Assembly (NCBI GenBank): GCA_900553685.1 | Contig: USEI01000018.1 | Coordinates: forward strand, 1-27,189 | Origin: an uncultured Clostridium sp. | Lineage (GTDB): Bacteria > Bacillota > Clostridia > TANB77 > CAG-508 | DNA: 27,189 nucleotides | Direction: 5' to 3' | In this document: positions 7,212 to 17,072 of the stretch, in pieces | How the letters are laid out: every line of letters begins with the position of its first letter | How positions within the stretch are numbered: the stretch's first letter is position 1 | The notes under the pieces: model-generated | Seen by the model: the letters and a program-made list of their open reading frames with translations, nothing else | Told to the model about the DNA's origin: nothing | Databases searched by the model: none | Made by a program: the position numbers and the translations under genes

Positions 7212-8747
7212 TTATTTTTCAATTAAACTTTCTCCCGTCATTTCATTTGGTTTTTCAAGTCCCATTAAATCTAACATTGTTGGTGCTAAATCAGCTAATC
7301 TACCTTCTTTTATTTTTTTATTATTTGGTATTCCCACAATAGCTAAAGGAACTGGATTTGTAGTATGTGCTGTATATGGTTCTCCTGTTTTGTAATCAAT
7401 CATTTGTTCTGAATTTCCATGATCAGCAGTTATTAATAAAATTCCTCCAACTTCGTTTATGGCTTTTACAACTCTACTTACACATTCATCTATAGCTTCT
7501 AAAGCTTTAATAGCAGCTTCTATATTTCCTGTATGTCCAACCATATCTGGATTTGCATAATTTAAAATAATAGAATCATATTTTTCTGATTTTATAGCTT
7601 CAACAACTTTATCTGTAACTTCATAAGCACTCATTTCTGGCTTCAAATCATAAGTTTCTACTTTTGGTGATGGCACTAATATTCTATCTTCACCTTCATA
7701 TTGTTTTTCTTCTCCACCATTAAAAAAGAAGGTTACATGTGCATATTTTTCTGTTTCAGCAATTCTTAATTGCTTTAATCCTTTACTACTTATGTATTCA
7801 CCAAATGTATTTTTGATTTCTTCTTTTTTATATGCAACTTCAACATTTGGCATTGTTTCATCATATGGTGTCATACATACAAAGTATGTATCCATTTTTT
7901 TTGTTTCAAAACCATCAAAGTTTTTATCAACAATACTTCTTGTTATTTCTCTTGCTCTATCTGGTCTAAAATTAAAGAATATTACAGAATCTCCATCTTC
8001 AATTTTTGCTACTGGTTCTCCATTTTTATTTGTAATAACTGTTGGTTTTACAAATTCATCAAAAACTTCTTTTTGATAAGATTCTTCTATTGCTGATATA
8101 GCAGAATTAGCTTTCTCACCAACACCATTAACTAAAGCATCATAAGCTTTACTAACTCTTTCCCACCTTTTATCTCTATCCATACTATAGAATCTTCCAG
8201 ATAAAGTTGCAATTTGGCCAATACCCTTTTCTTTCATTTTTTCTTCAAGTTCAGCAATATAACCTTCTCCTGAAGCTGGTGGCGTATCTCTACCATCTAA
8301 AAAGCAATGTACATAAACATTCTCAAAATCTCTTCTTTTAGCCATTTCTAACAACGCATATAAATGACGATTATGACTATGTACACCTCCATCAGATAAT
8401 AGTCCCATTATGTGAAGTTTTGAATTATTTTTTCTACAATTTTCTATTGCTTTTACAAATTCAGGTAAACTAAAGAAATCTCCATCTTCAATAGCTTTTG
8501 TTATTTTTGCTAAATCTTGATATACAATTCTTCCTGCACCAATATTAGTATGTCCTACTTCAGAATTTCCCATTTGTCCTTCTGGAAGACCTACTTCTAA
8601 ACCACTTGTATGAATAATTGTATTTGGATTTGATTTCAAAATTTCATTTAAATTTGGTATATTAGCCAATTTAACTGCATTACCTTCTGTTTTTTCATTA
8701 ATTCCAAAACCATCTAATATCATTAACATTGTTAATTTTCTACTCAT
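7212..8747 (-). CDS. gpmI: 2,3-bisphosphoglycerate-independent phosphoglycerate mutase
   Basis: Interconverts 3- and 2-phosphoglycerate in glycolysis using a two-metal (Mn2+) centre and a phosphoserine intermediate. The 511-residue product begins with MLMILDGFG (about residues 7-15, metal-binding Asp12). Nucleophile Ser62 lies in QMGNSEVGH. Further family blocks are [34 protein letters not shown] and a C-terminal [10 protein letters not shown] metal site. Length matches the family. Only a weak ribosome binding site (AAAGAG) precedes the ATG; an AAAAGGGGAT sits too far upstream. A 12-bp hairpin in the leader (8791-8821) may influence mRNA stability. Confidence 0.97.
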   Translation of the reverse strand: MSRKLTMLMILDGFGINEKTEGNAVKLANIPNLNEILKSNPNTIIHTSGLEVGLPEGQMGNSEVGHTNIGAGRIVYQDLAKITKAIEDGDFFSLPEFVKAIENCRKNNSKLHIMGLLSDGGVHSHNRHLYALLEMAKRRDFENVYVHCFLDGRDTPPASGEGYIAELEEKMKEKGIGQIATLSGRFYSMDRDKRWERVSKAYDALVNGVGEKANSAISAIEESYQKEVFDEFVKPTVITNKNGEPVAKIEDGDSVIFFNFRPDRAREITRSIVDKNFDGFETKKMDTYFVCMTPYDETMPNVEVAYKKEEIKNTFGEYISSKGLKQLRIAETEKYAHVTFFFNGGEEKQYEGEDRILVPSPKVETYDLKPEMSAYEVTDKVVEAIKSEKYDSIILNYANPDMVGHTGNIEAAIKALEAIDECVSRVVKAINEVGGILLITADHGNSEQMIDYKTGEPYTAHTTNPVPLAIVGIPNNKKIKEGRLADLAPTMLDLMGLEKPNEMTGESLIEK

Positions 8748-8790
8748 ATTCTCTTTTACACATCCCCTTTTCTAAACTTTTCAAGGTTTG

Positions 8791-8821
8791 TAAAGCTTCA
8801 AGAATAAAACTTGAAGCTTTA
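8791..8821 (-). other. Perfect 12-bp hairpin in the tpiA-gpmI intergenic spacer, no U-tract
   Basis: Arms 8791-8802 and 8810-8821 pair perfectly around a 7-base loop. On the minus strand it is followed by CAAACCTTG, not by a T run, so it is unlikely to be an intrinsic terminator. It could be an mRNA processing or stabilising element that sets the gpmI to tpiA ratio. Confidence 0.5.
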
Positions 8822-8836
8822 AACAATACCTCAAAA

Positions 8837-9592
8837 TTATTGAACATCATAATTTACAATTTTACTAAATTCTTCTGGTTTTAAGCTTGCTCCACCAACT
8901 AATCCACCATCAATATCTGAAGTTGAAAACAATTCTTTTGCATTTGAAGATTTTACGCTTCCACCATATTGTATTATAACTTCACTTGAAACTTCTTCAC
9001 CATAAATTCTTTTTATTTCTTCTCTAATAGCTTTTATTGAATTATTTGCATCTTCTGAAGTCGCTGTTTTTCCTGTTCCAATAGCCCAAATTGGTTCATA
9101 AGCTATTATTGTATTTTTTACTTGTTCTTTAGATAATCCATCTAAAGCAAGTTTAGTTTGAGTTGTAATAATTTCTTCTGTTTTACCAGCTTCTCTTTCT
9201 TCTAAAGTTTCTCCAACACAAACTATTGGTTTTAAATCATATTCAAAAGCTGCTTTTATTTTTTTATTTACAGACTCATCTGTTTCTCCATAATATTGTC
9301 TTCTTTCAGAATGCCCAATTATTACATATTCAACTCCAATAGCTTTTAGCATTTTTCCAGAAACCTCTCCTGTATAAGCACCCGTTTCTGCAAAATGCAT
9401 ATTCTGTGCACCGATTTTTATATTTGTTCCTTGGGCATTTAATAAACAGTAAAATAAATCTGTATATGGAACACATAATATTATTTCTGCTTTTGAATTT
9501 TTAACCATTGGTTCAAAAGCTTGAATATATTCAATAGCTTCGTTTGGAAGCATATTCATTTTCCAGTTTCCTGCAATTACTTTTCTACGCAT
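8837..9592 (-). CDS. tpiA: Triose-phosphate isomerase
   Basis: Interconverts dihydroxyacetone phosphate and glyceraldehyde 3-phosphate in the cytoplasm. The 251-residue protein has all catalytic residues: Lys11 in GNWKMN, His94 in IIGHSERR and Glu166 in AYEPIWAIGTGK. The phosphate-binding YGGSVKSSN and GGLVGGASL loops lie near the C-terminus. Length is typical. AAAGGAG lies upstream of the ATG. The gene begins 30 bases after pgk and clearly belongs to the same transcript. Confidence 0.98.
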   Translation of the reverse strand: MRRKVIAGNWKMNMLPNEAIEYIQAFEPMVKNSKAEIILCVPYTDLFYCLLNAQGTNIKIGAQNMHFAETGAYTGEVSGKMLKAIGVEYVIIGHSERRQYYGETDESVNKKIKAAFEYDLKPIVCVGETLEEREAGKTEEIITTQTKLALDGLSKEQVKNTIIAYEPIWAIGTGKTATSEDANNSIKAIREEIKRIYGEEVSSEVIIQYGGSVKSSNAKELFSTSDIDGGLVGGASLKPEEFSKIVNYDVQ

Positions 9593-9622
9593 AAATTTTT
9601 CTCCTTTTCAACTTTATAAATA

Positions 9623-10807
9623 TTATTTATCTTGTAAAGCTTCAATTCCTGGTAATTTTTTACCTTCTAAAAATTCAAGAGATGCTCCTCCACCTGTTGA
9701 AATATGTGTAAATTTTTCTGCAAGTCCTGCTTTTTCAACAGCAGCTGCTGAATCTCCACCACCAATTATTTTTACTGCATCAACATCAGCAAGTGTTTTA
9801 GCTATACTATTTGTTCCAACAGCAAATTGATCAAATTCGAATAAGCCTAAAGGTCCATTCCAAACTACTGTTTTAGCCTTTTTTAATTCTTCAGAATATA
9901 ATTTAATTGTTTCTTCTCCAATATCAAAACCTTCCCATCCAGCTGGAATTTCAGTATATGATACTGTTTTACTTTCTGTATTTGGATCAAATTCTTTTCC
10001 AACTTTTGTGTCAACTGGTAACATGAATTTTACACCTTTTTCTTTAGCTTCATTCATTAATTCTTTTGCTAAATCTAATTTATCTAATTCGCAAATTGAA
10101 TTTCCCACTTCATATCCCATTGATTTAAAAAATGTGTAAGCCATAGCTCCACCTATCATTAATACATCAACTTTCTCAAGCAATGCTTTAATAACACCTA
10201 TTTTATCTGAAACTTTTTTACCACCAAGTATTGCGATAAATGGTCTTTCAGGATTTTCTAATGCTGTTCCTAGAAAATTTAGTTCTTTTTCAATTAAAAA
10301 TCCAGAAACTGCTGGTAAGTAGCTTGCAACACCTGTTGTTGAACTATGAGCTCTGTGAGCTGTACCAAAAGCATCATTTACATATACCTCTGCTAAAGAT
10401 GCAAATGCTTTTGATAATTCTTCATCATTTTTTTCTTCTCCAGGTTCAAATCTAACATTTTCAAGAAGCATAACTTCTCCTTCTTGTAAATTTGCAGCTA
10501 AAGCTTTAGCATCTTCACCTACAACATCTTTAGCAAGTTTTACTTCTTTTCCTAACAATCTTGAAAGTTCTTCTGCAACAATATTTAAAGAAAATTCTGG
10601 TTTAAATTCTCCCTTTGGTCTTCCTAAATGAGAACATAAAATTACTTTACAATTATTTTCAATTAAATATTTAATTGTTGGCAAAGCTGCCACTATTCTT
10701 CTGTTATCTGTGATTTTTCTATTTTCATCATATGGAACATTAAAATCGCATCTAACTAATACTTTTTTTCCTTTTATATCAATATCTTTTACTGTTTTTT
10801 TATTCAT
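9623..10807 (-). CDS. pgk: Phosphoglycerate kinase
   Basis: Transfers the acyl phosphate of 1,3-bisphosphoglycerate to ADP, the first ATP-yielding step of glycolysis. The 394-residue protein has the N-terminal RCDFNVPYD substrate site, the basic HLGRPKGE block, [12 protein letters not shown], the hinge region [12 protein letters not shown] and the C-terminal nucleotide-binding [13 protein letters not shown] and [13 protein letters not shown]. All are intact and the length is normal. AAAGGA lies 8 bases before the ATG. Between gap and pgk is a hairpin followed by a T-rich tract (10828-10871), which could reduce pgk expression relative to gap. Confidence 0.98.
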   Translation of the reverse strand: MNKKTVKDIDIKGKKVLVRCDFNVPYDENRKITDNRRIVAALPTIKYLIENNCKVILCSHLGRPKGEFKPEFSLNIVAEELSRLLGKEVKLAKDVVGEDAKALAANLQEGEVMLLENVRFEPGEEKNDEELSKAFASLAEVYVNDAFGTAHRAHSSTTGVASYLPAVSGFLIEKELNFLGTALENPERPFIAILGGKKVSDKIGVIKALLEKVDVLMIGGAMAYTFFKSMGYEVGNSICELDKLDLAKELMNEAKEKGVKFMLPVDTKVGKEFDPNTESKTVSYTEIPAGWEGFDIGEETIKLYSEELKKAKTVVWNGPLGLFEFDQFAVGTNSIAKTLADVDAVKIIGGGDSAAAVEKAGLAEKFTHISTGGGASLEFLEGKKLPGIEALQDK

Positions 10808-10827
10808 TTTGTTATTCCTTTCTTCTT

Positions 10828-10871
10828 AAAAAATAAAGCTAGTAATAAAGGTCCGACCTCCACCACTAGCT
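10828..10871 (-). terminator. Structured hairpin plus U-tract between gap and pgk (terminator or attenuator)
   Basis: Read on the minus strand, an outer 7-bp stem (10865-10871 with 10837-10843) encloses a symmetrical 5/5 internal loop and an inner palindrome AGGTC-G-GACCT (10849-10859), then TTATTTTTT (10828-10836). That is an intrinsic terminator with unusual internal structure and above-average G+C for this window. As pgk has no obvious promoter of its own, it is probably a partial terminator or regulated attenuator within the operon. Confidence 0.65.
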
Positions 10872-10950
10872 CTTTTGTTTATATTAATATATTAATTTTA
10901 TAAACTAATATTATAAATCAATTTTATAACTTTAATTTGTAATTTATAAA

Positions 10951-11967
10951 TTAATTTAATTCTGCAAAATATTTAATTGTTCTAACCATTTGACTTGTAT
11001 ATGAGTTTTCATTATCATACCAAGCAACAACTTGAACTTGATATAATCCTTCGTCAATTTTTGTAACCATTGTTTGTGTTGCATCAAATAATGATCCATT
11101 TGTGATACCAATAATATCTGATGAAACTAATGGTTCTTCTGTGTATCCAAAAGATGCACTAGATTCTGCTTTCATTGCAGCATTAATTGAATCAACTGTT
11201 ATATCATTTCCTTTAACTACTGCAACAAGTATTGTTGTAGAACCTGTTGGAACTGGAACTCTTTGTGCTGATCCAATTAATTTTCCATTTAATTCTGGAA
11301 TAACTAATCCTATCGCTTTAGCTGCTCCAGTTGAATTTGGAACTATATTAACAGCTGCAGCTCTAGCTCTTCTTAAATCATTTTTTCTATGTGGTCCATC
11401 AAGTACCATTTGATCTCCTGTATAAGCATGTACAGTTGTCATAATTCCTGATTGAATTGGTGCATAATCATTTAATGCTTTAGCCATTGGTGCTAAGCAG
11501 TTTGTTGTACAAGAAGCTGCAGAAATAATTGTATCTTCTGGTTTTAATATTCCTTCATTTACACCAAATACTATTGTTGGTAAATCATTTCCAGCTGGTG
11601 CTGAAATAACAACTTTTTTTGCACCTGCATTTATATGAGCTGATGCTTTTTCTTTTGATGTATAGAATCCTGTACATTCAAGAACAACATCAACATCTAA
11701 TTCTCCCCAAGGTAAATTTGCTGCATCTTTTTCAGCATATATTTTTATTGTTTTTCCATCTACTGTAATAGAGTCTTCTCCTGCTACTACTGTATCTGCT
11801 TTTTCATATCTCTTTTGTGCAGAATCATATTTTAATAAATGAGCTAACATTTTAGGACTTGTTAAATCGTTTATTGCAACAATTTCATATCCTTCTGCTC
11901 CAAACATTTGTCTAAATGCAAGACGTCCTATACGTCCAAAACCATTTATAGCTACTCTTACTGACAT
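10951..11967 (-). CDS. gap: Type I glyceraldehyde-3-phosphate dehydrogenase
   Basis: Oxidises glyceraldehyde 3-phosphate to 1,3-bisphosphoglycerate with NAD+. The 338-residue product has the N-terminal Rossmann motif [10 protein letters not shown] (7-16), catalytic Cys153 in SCTTNC, the base His180 in TVHAYTGDQ and the C-terminal WYDNENSY. Asn-Asp at 33-34 (AINDL) fits NAD+ preference. GGAGGA precedes the ATG by about 9 bases. It heads the gap-pgk-tpiA-gpmI operon with a recognisable promoter at 12038-12066 and two palindromes in the leader. Spacing to pgk is 143 bases and contains a structured hairpin. Confidence 0.98.
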   Translation of the reverse strand: MSVRVAINGFGRIGRLAFRQMFGAEGYEIVAINDLTSPKMLAHLLKYDSAQKRYEKADTVVAGEDSITVDGKTIKIYAEKDAANLPWGELDVDVVLECTGFYTSKEKASAHINAGAKKVVISAPAGNDLPTIVFGVNEGILKPEDTIISAASCTTNCLAPMAKALNDYAPIQSGIMTTVHAYTGDQMVLDGPHRKNDLRRARAAAVNIVPNSTGAAKAIGLVIPELNGKLIGSAQRVPVPTGSTTILVAVVKGNDITVDSINAAMKAESSASFGYTEEPLVSSDIIGITNGSLFDATQTMVTKIDEGLYQVQVVAWYDNENSYTSQMVRTIKYFAELN

Positions 11968-11987
11968 AATATAAATTCCTCCAATCT

Positions 11988-12005
11988 GATACTATATTTA
12001 GTATC
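11988..12005. promoter_or_regulatory. 18-bp perfect palindrome in the gap leader, just above the ribosome binding site
   Basis: GATACTA and TAGTATC are perfect inverted arms around 4 bases. The element lies between the predicted transcription start and the GGAGGA site of gap. It could be a repressor operator of the CggR type in function, or a 5' mRNA hairpin; the sequence does not match a CggR or Rex box that I can recall. Confidence 0.45.
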
Positions 12006-12014
12006 TCTCTTTTA

Positions 12015-12035
12015 TTTTAGTCTAATTGACCAAAA
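12015..12035. promoter_or_regulatory. Imperfect palindrome over the predicted gap transcription start
   Basis: Arms TTTTAGTC (12015-12022) and GACCAAAA (12028-12035) match as an inverted repeat in 7 of 8 positions around TAATT. It covers the expected +1 of the gap promoter (about 12031), the usual place for a repressor operator. Confidence 0.4.
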
Positions 12036-12037
12036 TT

Positions 12038-12066
12038 ATTCTATATCAATTTAAATTATTTTTCAA
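12038..12066 (-). promoter_or_regulatory. Sigma-A promoter of the glycolytic operon
   Basis: On the minus strand, -35 TTGAAA (12061-12066) and -10 TAGAAT (12038-12043) are separated by exactly 17 bases, and the gap start codon is about 70 bases downstream. Confidence 0.65.
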
Positions 12067-12085
12067 GTGTTTTTTTTAAATTAAT

Positions 12086-12117
12086 AAAAACCACTTCAAG
12101 ATTTCGAAGTGGTTTTT
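12086..12117 (-). terminator. Intrinsic terminator of the alpha-2-macroglobulin-like gene
   Basis: A 12-bp stem (12086-12097 with 12106-12117) containing CCACTTC/GAAGTGG lies 5 bases past the stop. The distal arm on the minus strand ends GGTTTTTATTAATTT. It separates this gene from the gap promoter. Confidence 0.85.
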
Positions 12118-12122
12118 ATAAT

Positions 12123-15100
12123 TTATTTTGCTACTGTTATCTGAACTGGAGCTAAAATTCCTTGCAGTTCTGGATTATAATAATCATAAGCAATTACAGC
12201 TCCTGCTGTTACAGTTTCAGGATATAATGCTTTATAATTTATATTTAATTTTATTTCTTTCTTATTTGAAAATTTTCTTAAATACAAATTAATTTTTCCA
12301 TAATTATATTCATATTTATCTATCAATTTATTATGTACAAGCATACTTAAAGATTCTTCATTTACAGAACAACCTTGCGGAATATTAATTTGCACTAGTG
12401 CGTTTTCAATATATTCTCCTGAATTATTTCTTATAGTTAGTTCTTGATTAATGTTGTCATTTACTTTTGCTGTTTGAGTAATAGTTTGTTCAACTAATAT
12501 TTTAGGATATTCTTTATTTAAATTTTCTGTATAAGGTACATAATATTCTTTTATCACTTCATAAGTTATTTTTCCTTTTTCTAATCCAATTTCAATTTTA
12601 TTTTCACTTGTTACATTATTAAATTCTAATTCATATACATCTAATATATTTTCATCAACATCAATAGTCTTTTCTTCATCATTTAATTTTACAGTTATTT
12701 TTTGTTTAGTTATATCATTATCTGAATTATGTCTATTAATAGCTTGCAGAGCTAAAATTGTTGATTGAGTTGTCCCCCATGTTCCACTCGGTCTTTTTGA
12801 GTTTAACAAGTAATTTACTAATTGAGAATTAGTGTTTTCATTTTGTTTTGTTTTACTTAAAGCCATAGAATATAATGCTGTTGTTTGTATAGTTTGATAT
12901 CTTGCTCTTGAACCATAATAATCTCTTATTTTTGATGATAAGTAAGCTTTATCATTATCTATATTAATATTTTTATTTAATTGTTTTATTATATCTTTAA
13001 CTTTTTCATTATTAGTGTTTGCAAAAACATTTGCAATTAAAGCCAATGTATAATTATCATCTGCATCTTCTAATTGTTTTTCTAAATATTCTACAGATTT
13101 TTCGAGTCTTTTATCTTCTGGACAAACTTCAGATAAAGCCCATGTAATATATGCGTTCATTGCTAAATCATCTGTTTTTTCTGCTCCTCCAATATATGTA
13201 GAATGTATATCATCAAAAGATCCATTTGATTTTTGTTTACTAAATAAGTAATCTTGCATATCTGGTATAATATCTTCATCTATATTATAGACATCAGATA
13301 TTTCTTTCATTTCCATTAATCCAAATGCTGTTATTACTGGCTCTGCAGGTGAATGTCCATATAACGAATATCCTCCATCTTCACCTTTTACTTCATAAGT
13401 TAATAATTTTTGATATCCTTTTTCAATGTAGTTTAAAGCTTTATCTCTAAGTTCTTGATTATTTATATTATTTTGTTCTAAATACTTTAATACTAAAACG
13501 TCTGGATAAAGTGATGCAGATGTTTGTTCAAAACATCCTGAAGGAAGTTTTAACATTCCTTCTATTCCATCAATTACTTGTAGTATTGGAGCTGGATATA
13601 GTTTCACTTTTATTTTTCTTGAACCTTCAATTGCATTCTCATTAAAAATCATATCTTGTGAATAATTTTCTGTAATACTTCCACTTAAAGCGATTTCTTC
13701 CTTTTTTAATCCATTTATATCTACATTAAAGGATTTTTCAACAATATCTGTAAGATTACCAGATTTTGATTCAATTCTTAATGTATTATTTCCATTTTTT
13801 ATAAGTTCTAATGGAACATATACCATTGAAGTAGATTTTGCTGGAACATCAACTACTTTAGTATATTCTCCTATATTAGACCATTCATTTGTCTTAACAT
13901 CCAAATTTATACTCATATTGTTTTCTGTATAATTATATAATGTTACCGGAATTTCAACCTTATCTGATGCAACAGAATTTTGTGGTAATGAAAAATCTAC
14001 AAAAAATTCTTTAAAAACTTTAAAAGAACTTGATGCTGAACCAATTTCACCATCTTTCGTGTTTCCAATTGTTTGTATATTCCATGTTGTAATATTATCA
14101 CTTATAGTAACTACAGTTTCTGCTTTTCCATTTTGTGTTACAACTTCTGGGATAAATGCAAGACTTTCTAAAAATATATTTCTTACATTTTCTTCTGTTT
14201 TTATATCTTTTTCTATCTCTTCAAATGTATTATTAATTTGAGATTCTTGTATATCAGAAAATTCTAATCCTGACTCTTCTTTAGATGTTGTTGTATCCGT
14301 AAAGTTTAAATCATTATTAAAATCAAAAGAACTGCTTGAACTTTCTGATGAAGTTGATGGAGTTTGAATTGAGTCCATTGAAAATGTTGAATCACCATTT
14401 GTATTTCCAGACCATGTATATCCATCATATCTATCGTCTACATAAATTCCTCCAATATTTTTTGCTGGTTTACCTATTAAAGATACAACAACTATTATTA
14501 AAAGGATTAATATTATTCCACATATTATTCCAATCATATCCATATTAGATACATTTAAAACGAGTTTTCCATCTTGAATATTAAGTTTTGGTTTTTTTAT
14601 AACAACTTTTGTTAAAATAATATAGAATAAAAGTATAATAAATAATGCTAACTTTCCTTCTAATCTATCTACTAAAATTATATAAGCTATCCAAAATATA
14701 ATTCCTTTTAATAAACTCTCAGATGTTAATTTTATTATATTTTCTATTTTAGATAATTTTTCGTTTTTTCCTTTTTTATTTAATGTGAAATTTAAAGTTA
14801 CTAAAATTAATATAAATAGAATAGGTAGTAAAAATGTTAACTGTTCTTTTAGAGAATATGGAACTATTTCTAACACAAACCTAATTAAAACAAAAAGTAA
14901 AAAAGGTAATATAAAAATTTCTTTTGCCATATTAAATATATATTTTTTTTGTTTTATTAAAATTAATGCATATAATATTATAGAAATAATTAAATTCAAT
15001 ATTAAAACCATATCCATAGAAGGATTATATCTATATAGAATATCTGAAAACCATATCATTAATAATGCAAATATAAATAAAACATTTACTATACTTATAA

Positions 15101-17072
15101 AAAATGATCTAGTTTTATCAGAATGAACTATGCAATATATACATACAACAATAAATACAACTATTGCAACTAAAATTGCATAATCTTTATATTTTTCATT
15201 ATTATTTTGGTAAACATTATAATTTATATTAATATCATTAGAACTTTGTTTTAATAATACAGAATTTAATTTTAAATCTGATGTTTCATCTAAAATTTCT
15301 GCATATAAATCTGCTGCTGTAACATTTTGAGTAAGCTCTATATCTTGAAGAGCAAGTTTTATATTATCTATTGATAAATCATTATCTGCTAAATCTAAAA
15401 TAGCTTCATCTAATATACTAACTAATAATGCAGCATCTACCTCTTGACCATCTTGATTTTTAGTATCAAATTTAATATTTAAATTTTCACCAGGTTTATA
15501 TTCCGTTTTATCTGTTTCAATATTTATATTTAATGCTTTATTTGGTTTTATAAAAATTGTTCTTTTTTGATAACCTTTATAGCTTCCTTCTTGTTTTGTA
15601 TATATATCTATAACACCTGTTACATTATCTAAATTAAATTCAAAATCATTTTGATCAGATGTATAAATTTTTAATAATTCTTTATTTTTAAATACATAAA
15701 TAGTATAAGAATTTTGATCTGTAGTTGATTCTAGAGATACTTTAATATCATCTCCTTCACTATATTTTACCTTATCTGTTTTTACATAAATACCTTCATA
15801 AGATATATCTAAAGGAATTTCTTTATTAACTTTATTTGAATTCATATCTTCAGAAGAAATTTTAACTAAACTGTTTCTGCTAATTTCTTCTGGAGTTAAT
15901 GTAAACACACCTATACCATTTTCATCTGATATAACTTGTTTAGATACATTTCCAATTTTAATATTAGAATAAGTTTTTACTGGTTCTCCTGATGATGTTT
16001 TGGTTATAACATAAACATCATTTTGTAATCCGCTTGCTAGTTTTCCATATTCTGGTAATAATTCTATTTCAAATATATCTGTTCCAGTTGAGACTGTTTT
16101 ACTAACTTCTACTGCATAATTAGATGTATCAATTACTTCAAATTCAAGATTTAAGTTTCCTTCTTTTTCTATTTTATAAGTTGTAGAATAATTACCGTTT
16201 GCATCAGTAATTCCTACAATTTCTTTATCTCCAATTTTACCTTTTACATTAGCATTTACAACCGGCTCTCCAAAAAAATATTTAGAAGAAATTGTAACTT
16301 GAGCATTCTCACCCAAAATATAACTTTCTTTATCTGTAGTAATACTTGTTTCAAATTGCGGTGTTATATAAGGATTTACTGTAAATTCTTTACTCACTTC
16401 TTGTGCATCTGTTTTCACTGTTAATTTATATGTACCACTATTTACTTCATCTGCTAATTGAAATTTTCCAGAAACAATTCCATATTCTGATGTTTCTGCA
16501 TTTTGAGAATATACTTTATTTTTATTTCCATCATATATTTCTACTGTTACTTCTTGTTTATTTGGCTTATATTCTTTATTAGTTACTACTAAAGCTCTAT
16601 AATTTAATTCATCTCCTGGTTTATATATTCCTTTATCTAATGAAATATTTATATTTGAGAGATTATCTTTAATAATATTTATAGGTAATTCGGTTTTCTC
16701 TGAATAGATTCCAGAATTTACTGAAATTTTTAAATTATATTTTCCAGTTTCAATATTATCAGGCATTTTAAGTGATAATGCACCACTTTCACCTTTCTCT
16801 ACTTTTTCAGTAACTTTTGCATTTTTTACTTTTTTGCCATCTTTATCATACAATTGCATTTTTATTTTACTTGCAACTAGATCTCCATCCGTTTCTGTTA
16901 CATCAACAAGTACATCAATATTAGAACCTTTATAATATACTGAACTTGCTTGTGAATATATTTTTAATTTTCCTTTAGTAAATATAGAAACTATGCAACA
17001 TAATTCAAAAATTATAATAATTCCAATAATGCATAGTAATACTACATTTCTTTTCTTCTTTAATATTTTCAT
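12123..17072 (-). CDS. Membrane-embedded alpha-2-macroglobulin-like protein with intact thioester
   Basis: A 1649-residue protein. Alpha-2-macroglobulins trap proteases: cleavage of a bait region exposes an internal thioester that bonds covalently to the attacker. Residues 1-9 are basic and 10-31 form a signal anchor. Residues 40-610 are repeated beta-sandwich (MG) domains, each with motifs such as LDKGIYKPGDELNYRA (144-159) and TDKTEYKPGENLNI (520-533), ending at SILDEAILDLAD (552-563), the usual end of MG6. Eight predicted membrane helices follow (about 631-649, 656-676, 687-706, 717-737, 745-763, 786-801, 807-824, 846-866), then an acidic Ser-rich linker (877-945). The A2M domain covers about 970-1060. 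The thioester domain (about 1165-1440) contains PSGC-F-EQ with Cys1180 and Gln1183, then an alpha-alpha barrel. Residues 1450-1649 resemble receptor-binding sandwiches. An even helix number keeps both halves outside. GGGGGT precedes the ATG. It is monocistronic. No pbpC partner is present. Confidence 0.88.
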   Translation of the reverse strand: MKILKKKRNVVLLCIIGIIIIFELCCIVSIFTKGKLKIYSQASSVYYKGSNIDVLVDVTETDGDLVASKIKMQLYDKDGKKVKNAKVTEKVEKGESGALSLKMPDNIETGKYNLKISVNSGIYSEKTELPINIIKDNLSNINISLDKGIYKPGDELNYRALVVTNKEYKPNKQEVTVEIYDGNKNKVYSQNAETSEYGIVSGKFQLADEVNSGTYKLTVKTDAQEVSKEFTVNPYITPQFETSITTDKESYILGENAQVTISSKYFFGEPVVNANVKGKIGDKEIVGITDANGNYSTTYKIEKEGNLNLEFEVIDTSNYAVEVSKTVSTGTDIFEIELLPEYGKLASGLQNDVYVITKTSSGEPVKTYSNIKIGNVSKQVISDENGIGVFTLTPEEISRNSLVKISSEDMNSNKVNKEIPLDISYEGIYVKTDKVKYSEGDDIKVSLESTTDQNSYTIYVFKNKELLKIYTSDQNDFEFNLDNVTGVIDIYTKQEGSYKGYQKRTIFIKPNKALNINIETDKTEYKPGENLNIKFDTKNQDGQEVDAALLVSILDEAILDLADNDLSIDNIKLALQDIELTQNVTAADLYAEILDETSDLKLNSVLLKQSSNDININYNVYQNNNEKYKDYAILVAIVVFIVVCIYCIVHSDKTRSFFISIVNVLFIFALLMIWFSDILYRYNPSMDMVLILNLIISIILYALILIKQKKYIFNMAKEIFILPFLLFVLIRFVLEIVPYSLKEQLTFLLPILFILILVTLNFTLNKKGKNEKLSKIENIIKLTSESLLKGIIFWIAYIILVDRLEGKLALFIILLFYIILTKVVIKKPKLNIQDGKLVLNVSNMDMIGIICGIILILLIIVVVSLIGKPAKNIGGIYVDDRYDGYTWSGNTNGDSTFSMDSIQTPSTSSESSSSSFDFNNDLNFTDTTTSKEESGLEFSDIQESQINNTFEEIEKDIKTEENVRNIFLESLAFIPEVVTQNGKAETVVTISDNITTWNIQTIGNTKDGEIGSASSSFKVFKEFFVDFSLPQNSVASDKVEIPVTLYNYTENNMSINLDVKTNEWSNIGEYTKVVDVPAKSTSMVYVPLELIKNGNNTLRIESKSGNLTDIVEKSFNVDINGLKKEEIALSGSITENYSQDMIFNENAIEGSRKIKVKLYPAPILQVIDGIEGMLKLPSGCFEQTSASLYPDVLVLKYLEQNNINNQELRDKALNYIEKGYQKLLTYEVKGEDGGYSLYGHSPAEPVITAFGLMEMKEISDVYNIDEDIIPDMQDYLFSKQKSNGSFDDIHSTYIGGAEKTDDLAMNAYITWALSEVCPEDKRLEKSVEYLEKQLEDADDNYTLALIANVFANTNNEKVKDIIKQLNKNINIDNDKAYLSSKIRDYYGSRARYQTIQTTALYSMALSKTKQNENTNSQLVNYLLNSKRPSGTWGTTQSTILALQAINRHNSDNDITKQKITVKLNDEEKTIDVDENILDVYELEFNNVTSENKIEIGLEKGKITYEVIKEYYVPYTENLNKEYPKILVEQTITQTAKVNDNINQELTIRNNSGEYIENALVQINIPQGCSVNEESLSMLVHNKLIDKYEYNYGKINLYLRKFSNKKEIKLNINYKALYPETVTAGAVIAYDYYNPELQGILAPVQITVAK

